A stretch of DNA of 64,000 nt from Bathymodiolus brooksi. Lineage: Eukaryota; Mollusca; Bivalvia; Mytilida; Modiolidae. The stretch is taken from assembly GCA_963680875.1 (NCBI GenBank), contig OY804577.1, forward strand, positions 100,885,906-100,949,905, given 5' to 3'. Positions 21,377 through 31,875 of the stretch are shown here, piece after piece; within the stretch, counting starts at the first letter, position 1; each line of letters begins with the position of its first letter. The notes beneath the pieces were generated by a model that did not search any database, was not told where the DNA came from, and saw only the letters and a list, made by a program, of their open reading frames with translations. The translations under genes and the position numbers were made by a program.

Positions 21377-21789
21377 TCAGTCAGAGCGAAATAACCTATT
21401 GCAGTAGTTCAATCAGTCCGTCTGTTTTCGGATATCTATAAATCCTATATTAAACAGGTTGATTCAAGCCCTGCAATGTGAATAAAGAAGATTAAATCAA
21501 GATACATGTACAAGACGCCATATCCCATATCTGCCTCCATTACAACTTTCCTAACAACTGATGCTGCATGCTGGGACAAATAGTTACTTAGACATGCGCA
21601 CAAACACTTCCGAATATATACATTTTGAGTATGGTAAAATCGTCTGACGGAACCAATTCCGTATTCGAATTTAAAGACATTTTATTTGAAACCGTTCTTT
21701 AATTTTAAGTTTATAATTATAATGATTTTGTGGGTAATGGTACTTATGACATTAAAAAAAATGCTCAAAAATATTTAGAAATACTAGTA
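21377..21789. other. Spacer, nothing recognised
   Basis: AT-rich with no open frame or repeat that I can support. Confidence 0.4.
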
Positions 21790-22141
21790 GACTCTTAATT
21801 TGTGGTCTGGGATTTCCCCAATAATGATTACGTCTACCAAAGATGATAACCCCGTTCATCGGGCTCTTATTATGACAGATTTCACGGAAGCAAACAATAT
21901 AAACACAATGACATGGCCGGCACAGTCATCAGAGATCAATATAATTGAAAATGTATGGCTAATTTTTTTTTAATGGCTTGCAAACTAATGTCCGAAATAT
22001 AAAGACTTCCTATGAACTTTTCAACAAGATTATAACTATCTAGGAAAGCATGACTTTGAATTACATACGAAAACTTTATTCCTCATTACCAAAACGTGTT
22101 TCTGCAGCAATAAGTATGAAAAGTTATCTTGCAAAGTATTA
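21790..22141 (+). pseudogene. Tc1/mariner-type transposase C-terminal half, decayed
   Basis: The + strand gives 'DDNPVHRALIMTDFTEANNI', then 'MTWPAQSSEINIIENVW', and after a frameshift 'LYSSLPKRVSAAISMKSYLA' with a stop. The second catalytic Asp (D-N-x-P-x-H) and the W-P-A-Q-S-x-(E/D)-(I/L)-N-x-I-E-N-(V/L)-W block are Tc1 hallmarks. The third acidic residue would be in the E-N-V-W block. The N-terminal half is not found upstream. Confidence 0.85.
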
Positions 22142-22273
22142 ATGAAAGAAAGTTATTTTTATATATGTAATGTTATGTTTTATTGCTATGCTAGAAGTTA
22201 ATATAGAAAGTGATATAAAAGCTTAAATCTAATGAAATGCATTAGACATCTTCCAGATTACCTCAGAGGGTTG

Positions 22274-22467
22274 ATATTATACAAATATTCCATGTGATTG
22301 TGGTCAATATACAAGAATATTTTCCCGAGGTACCTTGAATTGCATGGATGTGTTATATTGCCCGACGCCAACGGTAGAGGGTAATAAAACACATCCATGC
22401 AATTCAAGGTACCGAGGGAAAATGTTCTTGTATATTGACCACAGTCATATCGAATATTTGTTATATT
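22274..22467. repeat. Foldback element, about 90-bp arms
   Basis: The left arm contains gtggtcaatatacaagaata, then gtaccttgaattgcatggat. The right arm is its near-perfect reverse complement, and the spacer is about 20 bp (gacgccaacggtagag). No coding capacity. Confidence 0.85.
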
Positions 22468-22590
22468 ATATTTTAATAGTAAAATAATTAATCAAAAATA
22501 AAAATAAATTAATAAGTGTAAGCTGACATCAATGAGACAAACAGCAAGAAATTTCAAGTAGTCTTAACAGTTCTGATAATAAACATTAAC

Positions 22591-23265
22591 CAGGGGCGGA
22601 TCCAGACTCTGTTGACGAGGGGACTCAGTTATGGAGCAATATTTTCAATAATTGATGGAACCAACTGTTGTCCCAAAGCGGTTCTGGCATGTAGGTCGGT
22701 AAACCTTGTTTCATTTCATTTAGCGTACAGTAGAGAAGAGGTACAGTTATTGACTTCCTAAAGTAGTCTTCCGGACTCTCTGCTTCAACATTATCTCTCA
22801 TTATTTGTCTCCCGCATATTCTAGGTTTTTTAACCTCTATGTCTAGCGGTTCACATATTTTAGCACTCCTCTCAAAACACTGGTGGTTGAATTGTTCAAC
22901 ATTTGCTCTGCAGTCTAGTGAGCTCTGAATTAAATTTACGCTTTTTAAGACTCTGCCTATGTCAAGTGATCTCTCTTGTAGTGTTCTTGTAGAGGACCTT
23001 TGTAAGTTGGAAAAACTTGTGTCCGATCCAAATGTTATATAGTTAACAATAAAATAAGTTTAATCTAAATCTAGTGATCTGCTGAGCCCTTTCTTAAAAG
23101 CCAGGCACATTTGAACAATAACAATGGTTACGACAAAATCAAAGTTGCAAATGGAATTCAACAAAGAAGTTACATCAGCTTCTTCTGGTCTGGTGTATGT
23201 GTGTTTTGGCAGTTTTATAAAGTGCTCAAAGGTTTGAGCAATAGCAGGGGGAAAATCTAATTTAA
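22591..23265 (-). pseudogene. hAT transposase remnant (ZMYM1/p52rIPK-like) with its terminal repeat
   Basis: The minus-strand frame from 23265 gives 'FEHFIKLPKHTYTRPEEADV', then 'NFDFVVTIVIVQMCLAFKKG' and a stop. It continues after a frame break with 'RSSTRTLQERSLDIGRVLKS' and 'CRANVEQFNHQCFERSAKI', 'EVKKPRICGRQIMRDNV', 'PEDYFRKSITVPLL'. This is the RNase-H-like insertion region of hAT transposases of the ZMYM1/THAP12-like group, in which 'P-R-x-x-G-R-Q-x-x-R-x-N' and 'Y-(Y/F)-R-x-(S/T)-I' are conserved. Just past the coding end lies caggggcggatccag (22591), a typical hAT terminus, so the element's 3' end is at 22591. The C-terminal dimerisation region and the N-terminal zinc finger are missing. 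Confidence 0.8.
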
Positions 23266-23690
23266 GTCTATTTTATTTCTAATTAATTTCAATTATTTTA
23301 TATGTATTTATATTTTCATTTAGAGTTTAAAATATGCTGTATTCATATATTTTCAAAACGGAAACTCGTGTATTTTTTATTTTTTTTGTAATACAGCAAC
23401 ATTTGCCTTTATTTATTTTTTTTGTTAAAATAAATGATATTTAAAAAAAGTCCTTGAAAGAGCCTCAATTTACAGGTGTTGATGGTTATACCTATATGAA
23501 ATGGTGACACTAGACATGTTTATATAACGGTTTAATACAATACCTGATTAATTGGTATTTTGACAATACATTCATAAAAACTTAACGTTATATTTCCTGG
23601 TGGGCGTGTCAAGTGAAACTAGAATAGAAAAAATTGCGAAAAATATTGAATTTCTAATATTAATAGAAATCTAGTTCTAAAATATAATAT
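23266..23690. other. AT-rich spacer
   Basis: Long T/A-rich runs (such as 23370-23420). No gene seen. Confidence 0.4.
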
Positions 23691-23699
23691 ATAAAAATA

Positions 23700-23935
23700 T
23701 TTCACGCGGTTCCGGAAAGTGCTTAACGCTACTTTCAACAATATTTCAGTTATATTATCATAGCAGTCAGTTTTATTGGTGGAAGAAACCGGATAAAAAC
23801 ACCATAAGTCACTGACAAACTTAATAGCATAATGTTGTATCGAGTACACCTTGCCATGAGCTCGATTCGAACTCACAACTTTAGTGGTGATATGCATAGA
23901 TTGCATAGCTTACCATACGGTCACGACCACGACGG
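23700..23935 (-). repeat. SINE family A copy
   Basis: It carries ttaacgctactttcaacaat, atatttcagttatatt and cagttttattggtgga, and its minus-strand head has gttgtgagttcgaatcgag, a good B-box match. The open frames inside are repeat-derived. Confidence 0.75.
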
Positions 23936-23949
23936 CACCTCTCATTTTC

Positions 23950-24105
23950 CGGAAATGCTATATGATAAAAAGATCATAACATGACCTTTTCATATCAGAT
24001 GCCTCATCAGCCTTTGGGCCTGATATCAGCCCTCGGTACCGGATTTCTGACTGTTATCAGAACCTAGGGCTGATGGGGTATCTGATATTGGCCATGTGAT
24101 AATCT
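23950..24105. repeat. Foldback element (family F1)
   Basis: The arms are aacatgaccttttcatatca...gcctcatcagcc and the inverted ggctgatggggtatctgata...ggccatgtga. Related copies are at 32098-32226, 45645-45775 and 60202-60318. No coding capacity. Confidence 0.7.
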
Positions 24106-24119
24106 CTTTCTATATGCAC

Positions 24120-24248
24120 ACATATAAATGTAATATATAATGCTCATTTTTTCTGTATACCCCAACCAGGAAGTTTATATATATATATGGTAAACTTCCT
24201 TATTGGGGTATTCAGAAAAAATTGCATTATATATTTACACTTATACGA
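24120..24248. repeat. Foldback element, about 55-bp arms
   Basis: The left arm contains tgtaatatataatgctcatt, then taccccaaccaggaagttta. The right arm is its reverse complement. The spacer is a short (TA)n. Confidence 0.85.
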
Positions 24249-24401
24249 TTTAAGTGTAAAATTTGTTTTGCTGTTTTGCACTGACAAGGTTTATTAGACG
24301 TATTTTTATTACTGAAATTTACAGTTCCTAAATAATATAATTATTTATAAAACTAAAGTTTTCCTCCTTCAGTCAATTTTAAAATCATAAATTTTCCAAA
24401 C

Positions 24402-24668
24402 ATGTGCAGCAATATACCAGCTTCTCCTGCATATGGTGTTTACATCTCGCAATTGATTCGCTATGCAAGGGCCAGTAGCAATTATTCTGATTTCCTGAAA
24501 CGTCATCTTCATCTGAGAAACAGGCTACTGGACCAGGGCTATAAAAAGATTCGCCTTATTCGATCTCTTAAAAAGTTTATATTCCGATACCAATATCTTG
24601 TCGAAATATATTCCGTCTCTGCAGAAAAAATTATAAGCGATGCATTTTCATATAGTGAAAATGTATAA
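24402..24668 (+). pseudogene. Retroelement RT-protein C-terminal tail
   Basis: The 88-residue open frame contains 'SNIPASPAYGVYISQLIRYA', 'NYSDFLKRHLHLRNRLLDQG' and 'RLIRSLKKFIFRYQYLVEIY'. The block P-(A/S)-Y-G-V-Y-I-S-Q-L-I-R-Y-(A/S)-R is a widespread C-terminal segment of reverse-transcriptase-containing ORFs in marine invertebrates. The RT core is not present upstream. The first in-frame ATG is probably internal to the original frame. The 3' untranslated part likely continues to about 25020. Confidence 0.75.
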
Positions 24669-24799
24669 AGATAAAGAAGTGAAATTTTTTTTTTGTCAAT
24701 GTGTGACGTAAAAATATTTTTGACATTTACGTCACCGAATATGGTACTGCTTTGACAACTATTTTACCTATTTTGTTCCTGTATTTAAATACTGTTACA

Positions 24800-25020
24800 G
24801 TGACAGCCGGAACCTTTGAACCGTAATGAGAGCGGGAGGTTTGGCGCCTTAAAATCTGATTCAACCCACCATTTCTTTAGAAATGCCTGTACCAAGTCAG
24901 GGTCATTACGGTTTTCACAGTTTTCCGGTTGTTGACTGATTTTGTCTGTTTATATAATTATGAGTTTTGACTTTCCCTTTGTAAGATTGTTCGGAGTTCG
25001 GTAATTTTGTTATTACCCTT
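24800..25020 (+). repeat. Dispersed repeat family D, copy 1
   Basis: It contains ccgtaatgagagcgggaggt, then aaatgcctgtaccaagtcag, ttttcacagttttccggttg and ttggagttcggtaatttt-like sequence. Copies lie at 26215-26365, 31115-31330, 55085-55240 and 59225-59440. Because this copy directly follows the RT tail at 24402-24668, the family may be the 3' end of that retroelement. Confidence 0.7.
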
Positions 25021-25059
25021 ATAAGTGACCATAACCGATTTTGGCAATCCTGTTTAGAC

Positions 25060-25250
25060 CCTTTCGTTTTATTGCTCCCAAAACTTTAAATCATTTGGCT
25101 TTCCAATCTTTGTGCCTGTCTGATGAAGGTTATACAAGAAACGCGTCGTGCGCTCTAAATTTGATGTCTACGTTTTTACTATATGATAATTATGATATCT
25201 TACGATCAACGATAACTATGCTTAGATATATGAATCATTAGTACCTTGTT
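25060..25250 (+). repeat. Dispersed repeat with hammerhead-like boxes (family E)
   Basis: It contains tgtctgatgaaggttataca, then agaaacgcgtcgtgcgctct. Similar blocks on the minus strand occur at 27749-27781, 39261-39300, 56621-56655 and 62241-62282. The order CTGATGA...GAAACGCGTC recalls hammerhead ribozyme core boxes in Penelope-like repeats, but I cannot form the required stems by eye. Confidence 0.5.
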
Positions 25251-25712
25251 TTTGTCAACTGATATTTGAATGTAATATTCATATAAATACTTACTGTCAT
25301 AAAAATAAAAACAAATAAATAACATATTCACAAATATAATACATCATACAATGTAACATACATTGTAACCGCCATACAGTTTTAATGGAACACCGTGTTA
25401 GTTGTTCTCTAAACGTGTCTTATGTCTATCTTGATTTGACTTACTGGACAAGATAACATTGAAGCCATATTTTTATTGACGATCTGCTCAAGTTGTCTTT
25501 TGAGCTTGCAATGTGGCTATCGGAGTGGTGGGTGTTCGAATCCCGTTGAAGGCAACACAAAATATTGTCGGCTTGTAAAAGTTTAATTCTTGCACTGTTT
25601 GGTTTATTTTTTCGTATATATATATCAAATGTATTGCATATAATGCTATCTTTTTGTGAATCAACGTATAGTTTTGATATATTTTCTATAATAATTTTAT
25701 TAACTTTTTCAG

Positions 25713-26911
25713 ATCAAACAGCCTATATTGTAGTCAGTGCTTGTTCTAGTACAGTTGCCATAATACTTCTGGTAGTCTTAGTTGTAACATGTATAAGGTT
25801 TGTATATATATAATTACTAAAATAAACAGTGGCTGATATATAGTACACTGATTTTGATATGACAATGTTAATGGTCGCTTGCATGCCATTCTCATCATAA
25901 ATGTATTTAAATATTTATCATGTCTACCTTCTGATTTCAGATTAAAATGGAATTTGCGTGCCAACATACACTATGTCACGATCACAACACATATTAAGAA
26001 ATCCTCATGAAAAAAATGAGTAATATTCTATGTTTGCACACATTATTACTGTGATTGAACCCATTACTGCACTTATATGACCACGTTCAAAGTTTTCATT
26101 TTTGTGTGGAACGGAAATCTAAGTAGACTGACGCTATTGAATACTATGTAGCATACTGTACATGAACATTCAGGCGAGCGATGCATCCTCAAGAGAGTTT
26201 CTAGATGTACCTTTTTTTCTTTAGAAATGCCTGTACCAAGTCAGGGTCATTACGGTTTTCACAGTTTTCCGGTTGTGACTGATTTTGTCTGTTTATATAT
26301 TTATGAGTTTTGACTTTCCCTTTGGAAAATTATTCGGAGTTCGGTAATTTTGTTATTACCCTTATTTACAAATATACTTATTACGCTCATATAATATCAC
26401 AAAAAGTTTGTAATAATAACAAACGACGGACAATGAAAAACAATAATTGAATGTACTACTATTATTTTCCTTGTACAAGTGGAAATGTTCGCATAGGGGA
26501 TTGTCGTTTAATTGGAATGCGCAAAAGCAACCTAAATGCGAAATTTGTTTAATATATGATGTATGAACAACTGGAAACTGCATAGTTTTCTAACAATGAA
26601 CTTTATAGGTTTTATTTTATTACTTGTATCAGAAAATTTATTAATCCAAGCTTAAATAACATCTGGATTTCTTTTGCAGGAACAAAAGAATACTAAATGC
26701 AAGAAGAACCAATGATTATGCAAATAACAAACATTATTGTGATTTGAAAAATAATATATCGAACGTGCCATGCCAGGAATATGATATTATTGATAGTAAT
26801 TATAATACCATTGAGATGGACAGATCCCAGCCCTCTAACAACATCATGTGCATGGAAGGAGAATACATTAGTGTTGAACCTGATGGACATTTGACGACTA
26901 ACATTAATTGA
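25713..26911 (+). CDS. Receptor gene 1, last two exons (membrane helix and cytoplasmic tail)
   Basis: Exon 25713-25797 follows 'tttcag' and ends before 'gtttgt'. It encodes 'DQTAYIVVSACSSTVAIILL', a single membrane helix. Exon 26680-26911 follows 'tttgcag' and encodes a 76-residue tail ending 'TTNIN' and TGA. The splice phases (1 into the helix exon, 2 into the tail exon) are the same as in gene 2. The tail has the tyrosine motifs YCDL, YDII, YNTI and YISV. No stalk or ectodomain exon homologous to those of gene 2 is visible between 21.4 and 25.4 kb, so gene 1 is either 5'-truncated or has its front part further upstream. It differs from gene 2 in these exons at seven bases, all of which change the amino acid. 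Confidence 0.75.
26215..26365 (+). repeat. Dispersed repeat family D, copy 2
   Basis: gaaatgcctgtaccaagtca, then ttttcacagttttccggttg, in the intron between the gene 1 exons. The duplicate copy is at 55085-55240. Confidence 0.75.
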
Positions 26912-29604
26912 GGACTGGAACAATAGTTAGAATTATCCTCAGAAAATATATTCTTTCACGATTTTAAGTATACTTTGATCTCCCGAATAATTTATTGTGA
27001 CTAATGCATTTAAAAAACTAGCCATGGCAATGTTTTTGCATTGGTTTTTTCAATGGTAACAGTAGCTTATCCAGTGGATAAAGCATATTACAGTAAAGCG
27101 AGTGAAAACAAAACATTTGAGATAATATCGATTGTAGTAATTATAATATAAAATTAGATCGTTTTCTGTAGACACATTATATATGTGGTTGAAACTTAGC
27201 CAAATAACCAAAATATCTGGTCAGTAGGGTAAGATTTAGAATACCAAGTTCATGTTCTTCGTAGCAGACCAATCACTGCCCGTTTGTAACTTTGTTTACT
27301 TTGTAGGCCAATCTTTGAATTGGATTCGTGTTGTTCACTTTACGCTATTATGTGTTTAGGTCCAAGCTGTGATGTCTGCTGCGCTTTTCGTATGAAATTA
27401 TGTCCCGTTCGTCTTTAACCCCTGGTATTCGTTGGACAGCTCATGCCTTATTTATATATTTATGTATATTTATTTACGCATATTGGTGTCAAACACTACT
27501 TGATTGTAAGTGTAACATTGCGAGTGTCTCATAAGATGAGGAAACTGCTTACCCTTCGCGAACACCTGGATTCACCTCGTTTGTTATTTGGTCTCTGGAT
27601 TGTCGATTCTTCATTGCATCTTCCGTTTTCCCTGATTTTTACACTAAGACCTAACAAGACTATGTTTGGATAGCAAACTATTCATATGTTTTGTCTACTT
27701 TTCGGGTTAGTAATTTATCAAAAACGTTGATATTTAATTAAGTGCATACTACGCGTTTCTTGCATAACCTTCATCTGGTACATTAAAAGTAGAAAGAAAA
27801 GGAAATTATTGGAAGCAAGAAAACCAAACGATATAAATTTCAATAATTACTATGTCTAATAATGCAAGTACGTCTTAACATCAAGCGAACCAGACTTTAT
27901 AACAAGGCAAAACATATATCTTCAAATGTTTTTATCATTACTAATAACGCAAACAAATATATAGAATGTACATAGACAAATAACTATGATAATTTGATAA
28001 TAATATAGCTAACAATATACAATGTTTGATGCTTAGTTAAATAAAACTTGCATATCATTCATTGACCCTGCTTTTGTATTGTTCATGTTTATCGTCATTT
28101 ATTTTTGTGATAGTATGTGGTCTTTTTGAGGGGGGACATGTTTTTTTATCGTGTGTGTTTATATGTATTGCCGTTGGAAATTCAGTTATCAAGATGGGAG
28201 GATTGGAATCTCATCAACCGGTCTAAGCCCGCCACATTTGTGCGCCTGTCCCAAGCCAGAACCTAATTGACCAATGTCATATATGGTGTTCTTTATTGTG
28301 TTAAGTGAGTTCAGTTAAGATTAGTGGTGATTGTTCGTTTTGTTGATATTGGTGGGATTGATAACCCTGACTGTTAAAACTTTGTTTTCATGATATTAAA
28401 ATATTGAGAATAATAGTATGTGTTCATCTGAAAGCTATTATTTATCCGTTGGTATGATGCTATTGATTATTGGTTTATTATATATGTTGATAAAATTTAA
28501 TTAAGCTCTTTCTTTAGTGAGTACATTGGAAATGCCAGATTTTAGTCTGTTTTGTTTTAGGTTTGTATAATTTACATTTAACTAGCGTATGATTCGTGCA
28601 TGTTGTTAGTGTTGTCATTCATTTCTGAAAACGAATCATTTACAGTGGTAGGAAACATCAATCATGCACTTCTTATTTCGAATAAAAATAGAGATGTGGT
28701 TCCTGTTACTTGATGGGCAATAATGTTACACATTATATTAACACTAAGTCATATAACTTTTCTTTTTGACCGACTTTGGAACTGGGGATGCGGCCAACAT
28801 ATTATTTTTCTTTTCTGACTGTTGTTCAACAATAGAGGTATACGAATATTTGATATGCTTTAATTCACAAATATACAGAGAAAACGTGAAAATAGTTCAA
28901 AATACCAATCTTTATTTTTCTGTGTATTGCTTCCTATATCACTGTATGTCCATTTGGCCATTGTAGTCTCTGACCATTCATTTACGGTTTTTGATTACAC
29001 CTTTGGTGTCTTCAAACGTTTCTTGAAGAGAGATAGACAACACAATGGCTGGCCAAAAGAAAAAAGAAGACGAAAATGGTCGACAATGCAATAAATAGAA
29101 AACAAAGGCGTGAGCAGTAAATCTTTTATATTCATATTTGCATTAACGATAACAATATTCTTATTAATGTAAATTGATTGGTTAGTAATTGTTACCGTAC
29201 AGAGCGCAATAATGCACTTTACGTGCAAGGTGAGGGATAATATGAAAGACAAAACAAAATACCAAACTGTTGGAACAGCTCACCAATCCAATGCATAAAT
29301 GGTAGAGAGAGACAATAGATACCCTAAAAACACATGTATATGACCGCTCGCTTTCCTAGCTTGAAACATGAGTTCTAATATAAAGTTGAGACGTTAAGCC
29401 AGTTTTATGGATCCAAACTTCCCTTCGTAGTGAAATAATGCAGTCGTGCAAGTTTTGTCACATGTAAGTAAAATGAAAACCCTCAAACATAAGCGCGATG
29501 CAGAGAGTTGCTGTAAAGAACGCTATTATACATAGTATATTCAATCATCATGACACAGAAGTTGCAATAAGTTCCGATGATCTCAATCCTCATTTAGGTA
29601 TTGA

Positions 29605-29850
29605 ATTGGTTTGGTTTATGGTGTCTAACGCCACTTTCAGCAATATTTCAGCTATATCGTGGCGGTCAGTTGTATTGGTGGAGGAAACCGGAGTACCCGG
29701 AGAAAACCACCGACTTGTCGCAAGTCACTTGGTCACATAATGTTGTATCGCCTGAGTGGGATGCGAACTCACAACGATAGTGGTCATAGGCACTGATTTT
29801 ATAGGTAGTTGTAAATTCAACTACCACACGATTCCGACGACCCCCGATTT
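29605..29850 (-). repeat. SINE family A copy
   Basis: It carries gtctaacgccactttcagca, atatcgtggcggtcag and ggtggaggaaaccggag, with a minus-strand B-box-like gttgtgagttcgcatccc. The duplicate is at 57630-57860. Confidence 0.75.
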
Positions 29851-30744
29851 AAATATTAGATGGTATACAAGGCCATCGTAAGAACATATTAGCGTGGATG
29901 CACTCATGATTAATTTTTCTTTTTTAAAAGAAAACATTTGTATACATAGCCAACACAGAATAATGAATATCAGTTTTTCTTGTTGATTCATTCTCCTGTC
30001 ATACAAAAATGACTCATTATAATGTAAACTAGACTTCCTTGCTAATGTATTCATAATAAAATTTTTATAGAAAATAGTATGGACGTAAATATTATATAAA
30101 CGTTAGAGAAAATGAAAATCAGATAATATCTATATACTTAATACAACAAGCTAACAATATTGCTTCCTATATTATGTGTGATCTTTAATGTGATTGTACG
30201 TACATGTTTAGAATTATACTTTCAAATAGTTGTGTTCACCCATTCATATAGTGTTTATTTTACATTACATAATATATATTTGCATACCCATAAATATTGC
30301 ATAAACATTAGAGAAAACCGAAAGGGCGACCAGAAAAGGACAATTCAGAGACACTGACAATATTGGGCACACACGAGACAGGACGAACAATTATCGATAT
30401 TTCAATACGCAGAAACCCCACTAAAATCCATATGACCATGCAAGGGCTGTGGAAGAGAAAACAGTTCCTGCTCCACTAGCGGGACCCGTCGTGTCTCTGG
30501 TAAACAACACGAACGCCATTCGCTATGAGACTCGTGTTGAACAACTGTATAAGGAAATAATCAGAAATAACATAGATAAAGCATGACAAAGGAATACAGC
30601 AAACGGGAGTAAAGACGAACGAACCGAACATCGTAGCTGACATGACACCACGGGACTGAAAACATGAAAAATGTAATAGGACAAACTGGTTAATATCGGA
30701 CTCACCACAAAACCTAGGCTTGGGGACAATTTACGTTTTATATT

Positions 30745-30860
30745 TGGTTTCGTTTATAGAGTCTAATGCCACTTTCAATTAAATTCAGTTATATCGTGGC
30801 TGTCAGTTTTATTGGTGGAGGAAACCCGGAGAAAACCATTGACCTACCACAAATTACTGA
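30745..30860 (-). repeat. SINE family A, partial copy
   Basis: ctaatgccactttcaattaa, then atatcgtggctgtcagtttt. In the other unit (58918-58980) about 85 bp of the same copy are deleted, leaving only the core. Confidence 0.7.
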
Positions 30861-31114
30861 CAAACTTTTAAAGCATGTGAAACTTCAAAGGATATACACG
30901 TAGTTGTAACTGAGTTATTTACAAAACAATGCAGTTTTTTCTTACTTCTTGTAAATAATAAAAATATGAATATAATAATCATTTAATTCCAGCAACGATA
31001 TCTACGTTAAAAACAATAGCCACTTAATTATAAAGAATGTATACCACGATGTCGTTATATTTCGTTCATCATGCTTTATCGTAGGAAAAGGACAAATTCA
31101 TCTAACAATCTTAT

Positions 31115-31330
31115 CGGAGACTTTGAGCCGTAATGAAAGGGGGGGGGGTTTGGCGCTTTAAAATCTGATTCAACCCACCATTTCTTTAGAAATACCTGTA
31201 CCAAGTCAGGGTCATTACGGTTTTCACAGTTTTCCGGTTGTTGACTGATTTTGTCTGTTTATATATTTATGAGTTTTGACTTTCCCTTTGTAAGATTGCT
31301 CGGAGTTCGGTAATTTTGTTATTACCCTTG
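31115..31330 (+). repeat. Dispersed repeat family D, copy 3
   Basis: It has the same blocks as 24800-25020, including a run of G (31140-31149) that is only a short gggggagg in the duplicate at 59225-59440. Confidence 0.75.
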
Positions 31331-31826
31331 TCCTAAAGTATTAAAAACTGTTATTGTATATACAAAACATCTAGTCGTGGTACCAGTTAATTCTACCCAA
31401 TCAAGCATCCGCTCTCCAAGGTATAAATACCACTTGTAACATGAATACATTATTTTCCTTTGATCGTTGTCGTGGTTTATATACCACAATATAAACAACA
31501 GCTAATAACTATGAAATGATGCACGCATATACGAGATATTGTACACTTTAAATCTGGGTTGTAGTTTTATTGCTCTCGGAGAGTCGTGCAGAAATCAACG
31601 ACTTAGATATGATTCGCTTTCGATTGCTTAACAGTTTAACACTGAAACCATGATATATATATTTTACTTCTAAAGGTAATATGTTATACATGGTTAATTT
31701 TATGCATTACTGAATAACAGTCAACAAATATTTAACGTATATATTCATGCCAAAATATAATGTGCATTGCTTGTTGGTCCTTATAAACTTCCGGGTTGAC
31801 ACCATAGACAACATAAAACGTAGAAC

Positions 31827-31875
31827 ATGGTATTTCTGATATACACGATATTAGTGATTCTACAGCAGTATAAAG
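31827..31875 (+). CDS. Gene 2 exon 1: signal peptide
   Basis: The start codon ATG at 31827 is followed by 15 mostly hydrophobic codons ([10 protein letters not shown] core) and the donor gtaaga at 31876. It ends in phase 1. The ATG is chosen because the same exon is kept in unit 2 (59931-59979), and a signal peptide is expected for the ectodomain that follows. A TATA-like ttataaac lies about 45 bp upstream. Confidence 0.8.

Larger units (their letters stand above)
26912..31700. other. Intergenic region between receptor genes 1 and 2
   Basis: The gene 1 3' UTR comes first, with an AATAAA at about 28039. Family B and E repeats follow (27360-27781). 28433-29297 is absent from the other unit. 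SINE A copies lie at 29605-29850 and 30745-30860, an unnamed repeat at 30300-30725 (agggctgtggaagagaaaac, gcgggacccgtcgtgtc), and family D at 31115-31330. All are repeated in unit 2. I see no protein gene; the short open frames are not conserved between the units in a protein-like way. Confidence 0.6.

Noticed and set aside
26693..26923. Minus-strand 76-residue frame opposite the tail exon
   Set aside because: It is antisense to a well-supported exon.
27443..27673. 76-residue open frame, also at 56314-56544
   Set aside because: Same reasoning: repeat-derived and kept only through duplication.
31780..31826. TATA promoter of receptor gene 2
   Set aside because: ttataaac is present about 45 bp before the ATG and is kept in unit 2, but such AT-rich matches are common here and no start-site evidence exists, so it is only mentioned, not listed.
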